The notes below the pieces were generated by a model. That model saw only the letters and a program-made list of their open reading frames with translations. It did not search any database and was not told the DNA's origin. The position numbers and the translations under genes are program-made. A DNA stretch of 17,015 nucleotides from Candidatus Bathycorpusculum fermentans (lineage in GTDB: Archaea > Thermoproteota > Bathyarchaeia > Bathyarchaeales > Bathycorpusculaceae), in the NCBI GenBank assembly GCA_009787175.1, contig WRGM01000152.1, positions 1 through 17,015 of the forward strand, read 5' to 3'. This document shows, in pieces, positions 1 through 7,024 of this stretch. Each line of letters begins with the position of its first letter. Within the stretch, counting starts at the first letter, position 1.

Positions 1-94
1 TCTCATACCTATCCAAACTACCCAACAACATGACCTAAACACTCTTTACGTAAAATAAACACACCAAACTATTTATAAATACCGAGGAGATCTA

Positions 95-187
95 ATGGTT
101 GATACTTCGTTAAAACTGTGGAAAAACCTAACAACACCTGACATCTTCACTCAAACCCAAGCAACAGCACTATCCCCCTATAAGTGA
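95..187 (+). CDS. Doubtful 30-codon small ORF
   Basis: An ATG at 95 is preceded by GAGGAGA at 84-90, a good Shine-Dalgarno match at normal spacing, and by a TATA-like palindrome ATTTATAAAT at 71-80. The ORF encodes 30 residues beginning MVDTSLKLWKNL and ends with TGA at 185-187. It has no recognisable domain or hydrophobic segment. The TATA box lies so close to the start that transcription would be expected to begin around or just after the ATG, which conflicts with use of the Shine-Dalgarno. It could be a microprotein, the remnant of a decayed gene, or chance. Confidence 0.17.
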   Translation: MVDTSLKLWKNLTTPDIFTQTQATALSPYK

Positions 188-195
188 AAACTCTC

Positions 196-202
196 AAAAA
201 AA
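196..202 (-). terminator. Oligo-T terminator after the small membrane protein gene
   Basis: Seven A residues on the plus strand give a U7 run in the minus-strand transcript about 20 bases past the stop codon at 224. Archaeal RNA polymerase commonly terminates at such runs without a hairpin. The assignment rests on position and composition only. Confidence 0.4.
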
Positions 203-223
203 TGAATTTTTTGTGAAGAATTT

Positions 224-514
224 TTATTCTTCTTTCTTTTCATCGATTTCTGCTGTGATTTCTTCAATCGGTTTTGGCGGCGGTGTAGTTGCCATTGTCC
301 ACCCGATCCATGCGCCTATGAACATTATTGCAACAAAGGCGATGAATACAGGGATAGTGATCATCCATAATCTGAATGTCTCTTTTTCCATGTCTAACCG
401 AAGTAGATTGCTGCTGACTTGATCAGGTGCAACTATGGCAACAATGTAAAATACAGCAACGAGTACACAAACGAGCAGTATTGCTCCACCTATTACTTGA
501 TCTTTGCTTACCAT
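224..514 (-). CDS. Small two-helix membrane protein of unknown function
   Basis: The 96-residue protein has two clear hydrophobic segments, roughly residues 7-29 and 49-73. They are separated by a polar loop of about 20 residues containing DMEKETFR. The C-terminal tail of about 20 residues begins with a proline run (TPPPKP) and ends in alternating acidic and basic residues. No catalytic motif or signal-peptidase site is evident, so it is probably an integral membrane protein whose charged tail could bind a partner. It lies 80 bases downstream of ahcY on the same strand, so the two may be co-transcribed. A weak ribosome-binding site (GGTG) lies upstream of the ATG. I do not recognise the family. 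The regular helix pattern and charged ends make a real gene likely. Confidence 0.72.
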   Translation of the reverse strand: MVSKDQVIGGAILLVCVLVAVFYIVAIVAPDQVSSNLLRLDMEKETFRLWMITIPVFIAFVAIMFIGAWIGWTMATTPPPKPIEEITAEIDEKKEE

Positions 515-594
515 TTAGTGATTCACCACTTTATTCATGTACTACCTTTTTTAACCAATTTAAAGTTTGCCATATTTTCTCAATTTGCTTTGTT

Positions 595-1851
595 TTAGGT
601 TGTGCCCATTTCCCATGCGGATAGATATTTTTTCTGCTCTTCAGTTAGCTCATCTATAGTTACGCCCATGCTTTTCAACTTTAGTTCAGCAATTTTTTCA
701 TCAAGCTCTTTTGGTACACAGTACACTCTAGTTTCTAATTTACTGCTTTTTGCAATGTATTCTGCGCATAGTGCTTGGTTAGCAAATGACATGTCCATAA
801 CTTCTGATGGGTGACCTTCTGCAGCTGCTAAATTGACAAGTCTGCCTTCAGCAAGTAAGTAAAGTCGTTTTCCATCTTTTAGTGTGTATTCTTCCATATT
901 TGGACGCATAGTACGCTTAGATGTGGAAAGCGCTTCTAGTTCGTTAACGTTAATTTCTACATTAAAGTGACCACTATTACATATTATAGCGCCGTCTTTC
1001 ATTTTTTGCATATGCTCTTTACAGATGACATTTATGTCACCTGTTGCTGTGGCAAATATGTCACCTATGGGTGCTGCTTCAGACATGGTCATAACACGGT
1101 ATCCGTCCATGACTGCTTCTAATGCGCGTGTTGGTTGAACTTCTGTTACTATAACATTTGAGCCTAAACCTTTTGCGCGCATGGCTATGCCTCTGCTACA
1201 CCATCCGTAGCCTCCGACAACAAAATTTTTGCCTGCAAGCAGAACTGAGGTTGCGCGTAGTATTCCATCAATGGTGCTTTGACCTGTCCCATATCTGTTG
1301 TCAAAAAGGTATTTTGTGTATGCATCGTTGACAGCGATAATTGGATATTTAAGACTGCCATCCTGTTCCATAGCTTTTAGGCGGACTACTCCTGTAGAGG
1401 TCTCTTCCGTTCCCCCTTTGATATTTTTGATTTGCTCTTGGTGTTTACTGTGCAGCATGCCTACTACATCTGCACCGTCATCCATTGTTATAATTGGTTC
1501 AAACTCGAGAACTTTTTCGATGCATTTGTAATAATCTTCAGTATTTTGACCTCTCCACGCAAAAACGTGAACTCCACTATCTGCTAAAGCTGCGGCCACA
1601 TCATCTTGTGTCGAGAGCGGGTTAGAGCCACATAAAGCGACATTTGCGCCTCCTGCGATAAGTGTTTTAATTAATACAGCTGTTTCTTTTGTAACGTGTA
1701 GACATGTTGCTACAGTTTGACCTTGCAGAGGTTTTTCTTTTTCAAATCGCTCTTTAATAATGTTAAGAACAGGCATATGCTTTGTTGCCCATTCAATTTG
1801 TAAATGACCCTGTGCGGCCAATGATTCTTTTTTTATTTGAAACTTTTCCAT
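595..1851 (-). CDS. ahcY: Adenosylhomocysteinase (S-adenosyl-L-homocysteine hydrolase)
   Basis: This cytoplasmic NAD-dependent enzyme splits S-adenosylhomocysteine into adenosine and homocysteine, removing the inhibitory product of SAM-dependent methyltransferases. The 418 residues match the usual archaeal length. Visible hallmarks are the substrate-domain segment TMDDGADVV (about 122-130), AVNDAYTKYLFDNRYGTG (about 173-190), the following QSTIDGI, and the NAD-binding glycine motif GGYGWCSRG (213-221). The EVQP segment after the Rossmann strand and HFNVEI near residue 300 are also typical. The ATG at 1851 is preceded by AAGGTG eight bases upstream, which supports this start. It is transcribed divergently from the phosphotransferase gene. 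The small membrane protein follows on the same strand and may share the transcript. Identification is by family motifs and is secure. Confidence 0.97.
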   Translation of the reverse strand: MEKFQIKKESLAAQGHLQIEWATKHMPVLNIIKERFEKEKPLQGQTVATCLHVTKETAVLIKTLIAGGANVALCGSNPLSTQDDVAAALADSGVHVFAWRGQNTEDYYKCIEKVLEFEPIITMDDGADVVGMLHSKHQEQIKNIKGGTEETSTGVVRLKAMEQDGSLKYPIIAVNDAYTKYLFDNRYGTGQSTIDGILRATSVLLAGKNFVVGGYGWCSRGIAMRAKGLGSNVIVTEVQPTRALEAVMDGYRVMTMSEAAPIGDIFATATGDINVICKEHMQKMKDGAIICNSGHFNVEINVNELEALSTSKRTMRPNMEEYTLKDGKRLYLLAEGRLVNLAAAEGHPSEVMDMSFANQALCAEYIAKSSKLETRVYCVPKELDEKIAELKLKSMGVTIDELTEEQKKYLSAWEMGTT

Positions 1852-1939
1852 TATAATAACACCTTGACATGGCGTGTATTTTACATATTATTTCTCCCTT
1901 ATTAATAGAACATGCTTGTAAGGACAATTATTTGTTAAG

Positions 1940-1947
1940 ATTTAAAT
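1940..1947 (+). promoter_or_regulatory. TATA-like box for the phosphotransferase gene
   Basis: ATTTAAAT is centred about 42 bases before the ATG at 1986, with purine-rich TTAAG just upstream. Initiation about 25 bases downstream would give a leader of roughly 15 bases. A box here would lie inside the coding sequence if the ATG at 1869 were used, so it supports the shorter gene model. Confidence 0.45.
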
Positions 1948-1985
1948 GGGTATTCCACTTTTTTGTTGTATTATTGGTGAATTTA

Positions 1986-3089
1986 ATGGGTAGTGCTGAC
2001 GTTTTGAATCTATCACAGGACGCTGTATTTCAGTACATACGTTCTCTTTATGGTGAAAAAGTTAAACTATGCCGAATTTGGCGACTAGGTGAAACCCCTG
2101 AAGCCAGTGATGACCTGAAAGGTTTTGGTTATGGTTGTCCATATGTTATAGAATTCAGACATGAAGGAAAAACTCGTCGGGTGGTCCTTGAGACGATGCG
2201 ACCCGGTGAAGGTTTTGGTCATGATCATTTCTCAGATCGTGCTCAAGCTTTAATCTGGCAAAATTCTGCTTTTAATAAATTGCCCAAACATGTGCGATCT
2301 GTTGATGCAGGATGTTTTGAAGACACCGGTAAAATAGTGTCTGTTGGGAGAGGTAAGGAATACTTTATTTTAACTGAATTTATTGAAGGGAAACTGTATC
2401 ATTTAGATCTTGATCGCTTAAAAGAGACGGGTATCTTAAGTGAACTTGATATGAATCGCTGTGTTGCCCTCTCAGACTATTTATCTGAAATACATAAAAC
2501 TCGTTATAGCTCCTCGGGATTATATGTTAGAAGAATCCGCGACTTAGTGGGTCACGGCGAATGTATCATGGGTCTACTTGATAGTTATCCTAAAGAGTTT
2601 GCTTATGTTGACAAGTCTTATTTTATCGATATTGAAAAAGCCTGTGTTGAATGGCGATGGAAACTAAAAGAACGTGCTCATAGGCTAAGTCAGGTACATG
2701 GTGATTTTCATCCATGGAATATCCTTTTCCGTGAAGGTGTAGATTTCACTGCCCTCGACCGCAGTCGAGGTGAATGGGGTGAACCAGCAGATGATATTGC
2801 GGCATTAACCCTAAACTATCTGTTTTATTCGCTACAGAAATATGGTGAATTAAGCGGTGTTTTTGACACTTTGTTCAAACTTTTCTGGGAAAACTATTTG
2901 AAAAACACACGTGACTCCGAAATACTTGAAGTAATACAGCCTTTCTATGCTTGGCGTAGCCTTGTTGTTGCCTCCCCTATCTGGTATCCTCACTTAAGTG
3001 TTGATACACGTGTTAAACTGCTAAACTTTGCACAAAATATGCTACAACATGAGCGTTTCAACATAATGGATGTAAATTCCTTATTCTGA
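1986..3089 (+). CDS. APH-fold phosphotransferase of unknown substrate
   Basis: This looks like a kinase of the aminoglycoside/choline phosphotransferase superfamily. The catalytic loop is QVHGDFHPWNILF, with HGD at residues 238-240 and Asn245. It is followed by LDRSRGEWGEPADDIAAL, which supplies the metal-binding Asp at about 258 and the conserved DD. The N-lobe is unusual: the strand that normally carries the ATP-binding lysine reads RRVVLETMRPG, with Glu at the usual Lys position. The in-frame ATG at 1869 would add 39 hydrophobic residues unlike the rest of the family. I prefer the ATG at 1986, which sits just after a TATA-like box. The next gene on the strand is the CysC-like kinase, so the pair may act on a common small molecule, but the substrate is unknown. 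Resistance to aminoglycosides should not be inferred. Confidence 0.85.
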   Translation: MGSADVLNLSQDAVFQYIRSLYGEKVKLCRIWRLGETPEASDDLKGFGYGCPYVIEFRHEGKTRRVVLETMRPGEGFGHDHFSDRAQALIWQNSAFNKLPKHVRSVDAGCFEDTGKIVSVGRGKEYFILTEFIEGKLYHLDLDRLKETGILSELDMNRCVALSDYLSEIHKTRYSSSGLYVRRIRDLVGHGECIMGLLDSYPKEFAYVDKSYFIDIEKACVEWRWKLKERAHRLSQVHGDFHPWNILFREGVDFTALDRSRGEWGEPADDIAALTLNYLFYSLQKYGELSGVFDTLFKLFWENYLKNTRDSEILEVIQPFYAWRSLVVASPIWYPHLSVDTRVKLLNFAQNMLQHERFNIMDVNSLF

Positions 3090-3381
3090 CTCCTTTTTTA
3101 CTCTGCTCCGTAATGCGCGTGTATATTATCAACAGTAAAATATGTTTATGTTCAACAAAACTTCCATTTTTTTGCATGAAATTTTCAGTGACCACTATAC
3201 ACTAACTGCTGGTTTTGAATCTGATGAACATGCGTGCTTTTATTACTATTTCTATGAAAAAATTTGGCTAAAGCGGTTTTTTCATAGCGCTTCAATGGAA
3301 ACTCATTTTATAAGCATTTTTTGTGCCCAAATAGGAAAACTTAAGCAAGACTTTGCCTATTTTTATTTGTGGAACTGATCT

Positions 3382-3951
3382 ATGACTGTATCTACTGGTT
3401 GGTGTGTTTGGGTAACTGGTCTTCCGGGAAGCGGTAAATCTGTAGTTTCTCGCGCTCTTATAGACCTCTTAAAGCAAAAAGATGTTTCTGTACAGTTATT
3501 ATCATCAGATGAGCTACGAAAAGTTTTAACTCCAAATCCAACTTATAGCATTGAAGAACGCGATACCGTTTATGCTACTATGGCTTATATAGCTAATTTG
3601 CTCACAAAAAACGGTACAAATGTTTTGATTGATGCTACCGGTAATCTTAGACGTTATCGTGATTACGCGCGCTCACTAATAACACATTTTATAGAGGCTT
3701 ATATTGACTGCCCTTTTGATGTATGCATTCAACGCGAAACCATACGAAAAGAAACATACAATGCACCAACACAAATTTACCTAAAAGCACTACAAAACAG
3801 CACATCAAGCACAGTTCCTGGTGTAGGCCAACCATACGAAATACCCTTAAAACCTGATGTAATAGTGAAAAATTTTACACACACCCCCCAAGAAGCCGCC
3901 CAACAAATTTATGAAGTGTTAATTACAAAAAATAGAGCCTTTACGTCTTGA
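3382..3951 (+). CDS. Adenylylsulfate-kinase-like (CysC-family) P-loop kinase
   Basis: The 189-residue protein has the APS-kinase fold signature: N-terminal WVTGLPGSGKS P-loop (about 10-20), central ERDTVYATMAYIA, and the C-terminal QPYEIPLKPDVIV segment that matches the PYE-P-P block of CysC. Several residues expected for true APS kinase differ. The DGDNVR segment reads SSDELRK, and the ISP...R phosphosulfate-site segment reads IDATGNLRRYRD. CysC itself phosphorylates adenylylsulfate to make PAPS. This protein may phosphorylate another nucleotide or small molecule. No sulfate adenylyltransferase or reductase gene is nearby. The upstream neighbour on the same strand is an APH-fold phosphotransferase, 292 bases away. 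The ATG at 3382 lies directly before the P-loop strand. The fold is secure; the substrate is not. Confidence 0.85.
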   Translation: MTVSTGWCVWVTGLPGSGKSVVSRALIDLLKQKDVSVQLLSSDELRKVLTPNPTYSIEERDTVYATMAYIANLLTKNGTNVLIDATGNLRRYRDYARSLITHFIEAYIDCPFDVCIQRETIRKETYNAPTQIYLKALQNSTSSTVPGVGQPYEIPLKPDVIVKNFTHTPQEAAQQIYEVLITKNRAFTS

Positions 3952-4058
3952 TTAATGAGTATAGCCTTTGTAAGTTGTGTGAGCTGCAACTGTTGAAATA
4001 CTCGTGTTGAACTAATCTCCAAATCTGTCTTGTTATCACTCAACGTATGAAAGTTTGC

Positions 4059-4673
4059 TTATTTTTTGATGTATCTAAGCACGATTTCTGTTTGTTCAGC
4101 AGAGATTTTCCTATTTTTCTGTAAAGAAGTAACTATTTCAGAAATTTTTGTTAAAGCATGTACAGTATATCCTGCTTTTTCCATTTTTTCTACACCCTCC
4201 TGCTCTCGATTTACAATAACTAACATATGTTTAACCTCGGCTCCTAATTCCTGAAGTGGTTTTATTCCCTCAATTTTTGATAAGCCTTCACTTATTACAT
4301 CATCAATAAACAAAATTTTATCGCCTTTCTCTACATCTGCACCTGCAATTCTGCCTGTTGCACCATAGGCTTTTTCTTCTTTACGTACGATAACACATGG
4401 TAAATTAACTTTACAGGCGATACTTGGCGCAATTAAGGCTCCTTTTAATTCTATTGAAGCCAGTTTAGTCAATAAACTAACATTGTCATTAATTTGACAA
4501 ATTTTTTGAGCCGCAATATCTGTGATAACGCATAATTCCTTGGGTTTTGAAAGTAGTCGTGCCATGTCAATATAGTATGGACTTAGTGCGCCTGACTTTA
4601 TTTTAAACAATCCGAATTTGATGCATCCTGACTCATAGAGCGCTTCTGCAACTTTGTCTGTAGTGGACTCCAT
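4059..4673 (-). CDS. pyrE: Orotate phosphoribosyltransferase
   Basis: OPRT transfers ribose-5-phosphate from PRPP to orotate to give OMP in de novo pyrimidine synthesis. The protein is 204 residues, normal for a stand-alone archaeal enzyme. The type-I phosphoribosyltransferase signature ILFIDDVISEGLS occupies about residues 120-132. The flexible catalytic loop region RKEEKAYGATGRI is at about 98-110. The early substrate segment FKIKSGALSPYYIDMARLLS (about 23-42) is typical of OPRT rather than other PRTases. The loop has Tyr103 where many OPRTs have His in K-x-H-G. No OMP decarboxylase gene lies adjacent. It is divergent from the ribosomal L3 operon and convergent with the CysC-like gene. Confidence 0.93.
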   Translation of the reverse strand: MESTTDKVAEALYESGCIKFGLFKIKSGALSPYYIDMARLLSKPKELCVITDIAAQKICQINDNVSLLTKLASIELKGALIAPSIACKVNLPCVIVRKEEKAYGATGRIAGADVEKGDKILFIDDVISEGLSKIEGIKPLQELGAEVKHMLVIVNREQEGVEKMEKAGYTVHALTKISEIVTSLQKNRKISAEQTEIVLRYIKK

Positions 4674-4761
4674 AATTATTCACTATTGAGAAATAGAAAT
4701 GATAATTTAACTCTTTACTGGATAAAAATGTAAAAATTTGAAAAAATCTGTTTTTTCATAA

Positions 4762-4826
4762 GGGTCTTTTTTTTGCAAATGAAATCTTTACCGCGCAGCT
4801 CTTTTTTATGGTAAAAGATCCTTTGC
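4762..4826. repeat. Inverted repeat with two alternative pairings, between pyrE and rpl3
   Basis: ATCTTTACC (4784-4792) pairs with GGTAAAAGAT (4810-4819) with one bulged base. Outside a small internal loop, GCAAA (4775-4779) pairs with TTTGC (4822-4826). A competing partner for the same right arm exists: GGGTCTTTT (4762-4770) can pair with AAAAGATCC (4813-4821), using one G-U pair in RNA. The element lies between the two divergent genes, upstream of the best-looking TATA boxes for L3. It could be an operator for a dimeric protein, a structured RNA made from an upstream promoter, or chance in AT-rich DNA. Confidence 0.5.
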
Positions 4827-4882
4827 GTTTGTTAATTGGTTTTACTTAGTGTTTTACAATGTTTTCATTTTTTAACGGTAAC

Positions 4883-4905
4883 GTTTATAACTCTATTTTA
4901 TATTT
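4883..4905 (+). promoter_or_regulatory. TATA-like boxes for the rpl3 operon
   Basis: Two candidates are visible, GTTTATAAC (4883-4891) and ATTTTATATTT (4895-4905). Initiation about 25 bases past the first would give a leader of about 20 bases containing GCGGAAG before the ATG at 4931. The second would give an almost leaderless transcript. Either placement favours the start at 4931 over the in-frame ATG at 4859. Confidence 0.45.
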
Positions 4906-4930
4906 GCTACAGGCGCGAAGCGGAAGTACA

Positions 4931-5944
4931 ATGGGACATCGTAAAGTTCATGCTCCAAGACATGGTTCACTAGCTTATTTACCTAGGAAACGGGCTAAAA
5001 ACCCAGTAGCTAGGATACGCTATTGGCCAGAAATTAAATCAGATTCTCCTAAACTCTTAGGATTTGCAGCTTACAAAGCTGGTATGACATACATTTTCAC
5101 AATTGAGGATAAGAAACGTTCACCTCACTTTGGAAAAGAAGTTATGAAAGCAGTAACCATACTAGAAACGCCACCTATCATTATATGTGGCTTTAAAATG
5201 TATACAAAAACACCATATGGTCTGCAAAATATCGGTGAAGTTTGGATGAAGGAACCCCCTGCAATATTTAACAGGGCATTAATTCTTCCTGAACAATTTG
5301 ACACAGAAGCAATGCTAGAGAAAGCACAGAAAAATCTTGAACAAACAACAGTAATTCGTGCGGTTACAGCAACTCAGCCCTCTCAAACAAGTCTGTCAAA
5401 GAAGAAGCCTGAAATTTCTGAGATACAAATTGGTGGAGGTAACATCCAACAACAATTTGATTATATAAAACAGCTTTTAGGTAAAACAGTGACCCTTGAA
5501 GAAGTATTCAAGGCTGGTCAATATATTGACATTGCGGGCGTAACCGTGGGTAAAGGTTTTCAAGGTCCAGTAAAGCGTTGGGGTGTAACTAAACTTCAGC
5601 ATAAAGGTCGTAAAACTAAACGTGGTATTGCAACTTTAGGTCCATGGAATCCTCACCATCTTATGTACTCCGTAGCAAGAGCTGGTCAAATGGGTTATCA
5701 CCAACGTTTGGAATATAATAAACGTATCATGAAAATTGGTAAAGATGGAAAAGAAGCAACTGTTAAAGGGGGATTCATTCGTTACGGTGAAATTAAAGGA
5801 CCTTATGTCCTCATAGATGGCAGTGTTTCCGGAACAGAGAAACGTCAACTACGTTTACGTGTTCCTGCACGTCCTCCAACAGAAGCCCCTGAAGTACCAC
5901 CACAAGTAACATATATCTCATTAGACTCTCCACAAGGAAAATAA
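4931..5944 (+). CDS. rpl3: Large-subunit ribosomal protein L3 (uL3)
   Basis: uL3 is an early-binding 50S protein whose extension reaches towards the peptidyl-transferase centre. Starting at 4931 gives 337 residues beginning MGHRKVHAPRHGSLAYLPRK, the classic archaeal/eukaryotic N-terminus with its basic, proline-marked extension. The core motif VTVGKGFQGPVKRWGV is followed by TKRGIATLGPWNPH and SVARAGQMGYHQR, all diagnostic. An in-frame ATG at 4859 would add 24 residues with no family counterpart and would lie upstream of the TATA boxes. The gene opens the five-gene ribosomal operon, and L4 starts 11 bases after its stop. Confidence 0.97.
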   Translation: MGHRKVHAPRHGSLAYLPRKRAKNPVARIRYWPEIKSDSPKLLGFAAYKAGMTYIFTIEDKKRSPHFGKEVMKAVTILETPPIIICGFKMYTKTPYGLQNIGEVWMKEPPAIFNRALILPEQFDTEAMLEKAQKNLEQTTVIRAVTATQPSQTSLSKKKPEISEIQIGGGNIQQQFDYIKQLLGKTVTLEEVFKAGQYIDIAGVTVGKGFQGPVKRWGVTKLQHKGRKTKRGIATLGPWNPHHLMYSVARAGQMGYHQRLEYNKRIMKIGKDGKEATVKGGFIRYGEIKGPYVLIDGSVSGTEKRQLRLRVPARPPTEAPEVPPQVTYISLDSPQGK

Positions 5945-5955
5945 AGTGAAACGTT

Positions 5956-6741
5956 ATGCCGGAAAGAACAGCAGAAATTTTTGATTTACAAGGTAAGGCA
6001 ACTGGGCAAGTAACTCTTCCCCAAGTCTTTTTTACACCTATAAGACCTGATGTGATTAAGCGCGCTGTATTAGCTATCCAATCAAATCGTCTCCAACCAC
6101 AAGGTCGAGACCCCATGGCTGGAAAGCGTACATCTGCAGAATCACGCGGTGTCGATTTGGGCATATCAAGAGTTCCACGTATAAAGGGTGGTAGCGGACG
6201 AGCCGCTTTTGCACCAAGTACAGTCGGTGGAAGACAGCCTCACCCACCGAGAGCCGAGAAGAAAATTGTTAAAAACATTCCAAAGAAAGAGGCAAAGCTT
6301 GCATTACTCTCTGCCATTGCTGCAACTGCACAAAAGGATGTTGTTGCAAAGCGTGGACACAAGATTGAAAATATACTTCAAATACCCTTAATTATCGATG
6401 ATGCAATTGAAAATCTGACACGTGCAAAAGATGTTGAAGCAGTATTCACAAGCTTAGGTGTTAACGATGATGTTACACGTGTACGTGACAGTTGTAATGT
6501 GCGTGCGGGAAAGGGTAAAGCTCGCGGGCGCAAAATGAAACAAGCTGTTGGACCACTTATTGTAGTGTGTGACAGTGTAAATCTTGTTGCTGCCGCAAAT
6601 AACCTTCCAGGTGTTCAGGTGACAACAGTTTTGAACTTGAACACTGAAATGTTAGCTCCAGGTACACATCCAGGCAGATTAACAGTTTGGACAAGCAGTG
6701 CTCTCGAACAATTAAATACGCTCTATGGAGAAACCGCATAA
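5956..6741 (+). CDS. rpl4: Large-subunit ribosomal protein L4 (uL4)
   Basis: uL4 binds 23S rRNA and contributes a loop to the nascent-peptide exit tunnel. The 261-residue length is that of archaeal L4. Diagnostic segments are QPQGRDPMAGKRTSAESRG, the tunnel-loop region with RIKGGSGRAAFAPSTVGGRQ, and CNVRAGKGKARGRKMK. The C-terminal NLNTEMLAPGTHPGRLTVWT is also the archaeal/eukaryotic form. The gene lies between L3 and L23. Its TAA stop overlaps the L23 ATG by one base (TAATG at 6739-6743), suggesting coupled translation. A weak AAGTGA sequence precedes the start. Confidence 0.97.
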   Translation: MPERTAEIFDLQGKATGQVTLPQVFFTPIRPDVIKRAVLAIQSNRLQPQGRDPMAGKRTSAESRGVDLGISRVPRIKGGSGRAAFAPSTVGGRQPHPPRAEKKIVKNIPKKEAKLALLSAIAATAQKDVVAKRGHKIENILQIPLIIDDAIENLTRAKDVEAVFTSLGVNDDVTRVRDSCNVRAGKGKARGRKMKQAVGPLIVVCDSVNLVAAANNLPGVQVTTVLNLNTEMLAPGTHPGRLTVWTSSALEQLNTLYGETA

Positions 6742-7001
6742 TGGATAATAACGAAATAATTTCTTATCCTCTAATGACTGAATCAGCAAGTGTCATGGTG
6801 GAAAAAGACAATAAACTGATCTTTATTGTTAACTTAAAAGCTGGAAAAGCTGATATTAAGAAAGCTGTTGAAGAGCTTTATGCAGTTAAAGTCAGTAAGG
6901 TTAATTTACAAATAACAAGTCAAGGTCTAAAGAAAGCCTACGTGAGGCTTACTGAAGAATTCAAAGCATCAGATGTAGCAATAAAACTAGGAATACTCTA
7001 A
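6741..7001 (+). CDS. rpl23: Large-subunit ribosomal protein L23 (uL23)
   Basis: uL23 sits at the exit-tunnel rim and is a docking site for SRP and nascent-chain factors. The ATG at 6741 gives 86 residues, the normal compact archaeal size. Characteristic features are YPLMTESASVMVEKDNKLIF, the ADIKKAVEELYAVKVSKVN helix-strand unit, and the C-terminal AYVRLTEEFKASDVAIKLGI. An earlier in-frame ATG at 6687 would run far into rpl4, so the start that overlaps the rpl4 stop by one base is preferred. Confidence 0.96.
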   Translation: MDNNEIISYPLMTESASVMVEKDNKLIFIVNLKAGKADIKKAVEELYAVKVSKVNLQITSQGLKKAYVRLTEEFKASDVAIKLGIL

Positions 7002-7024
7002 TAAAATTATAGAAGGCATGATTT

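Noticed and set aside
1869..1985. 39-residue N-terminal extension of the phosphotransferase, resembling a signal or membrane segment
   Set aside because: It lies in the divergent promoter region, includes a TATA-like box, and the conserved protein begins naturally at the ATG at 1986.
1986..3089. Aminoglycoside resistance kinase
   Set aside because: Only the broad APH fold is supported. The N-lobe is atypical and the context is chromosomal housekeeping genes, with no mobile element.
3142..3378. 78-codon plus-strand ORF ending three bases before the CysC-like start
   Set aside because: It is dominated by Phe, Tyr, His and Ile, as expected for chance translation of AT-rich spacer. It has no domain, no ribosome-binding site, and overlaps the likely promoter region of the next gene. 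The tight spacing to the next ATG is the only point in its favour.
4859..4930. 24-residue N-terminal extension of L3
   Set aside because: The residues match no L3, and the TATA-like boxes lie inside this stretch. MGHRKVHAPRHGS at 4931 is the standard L3 start.
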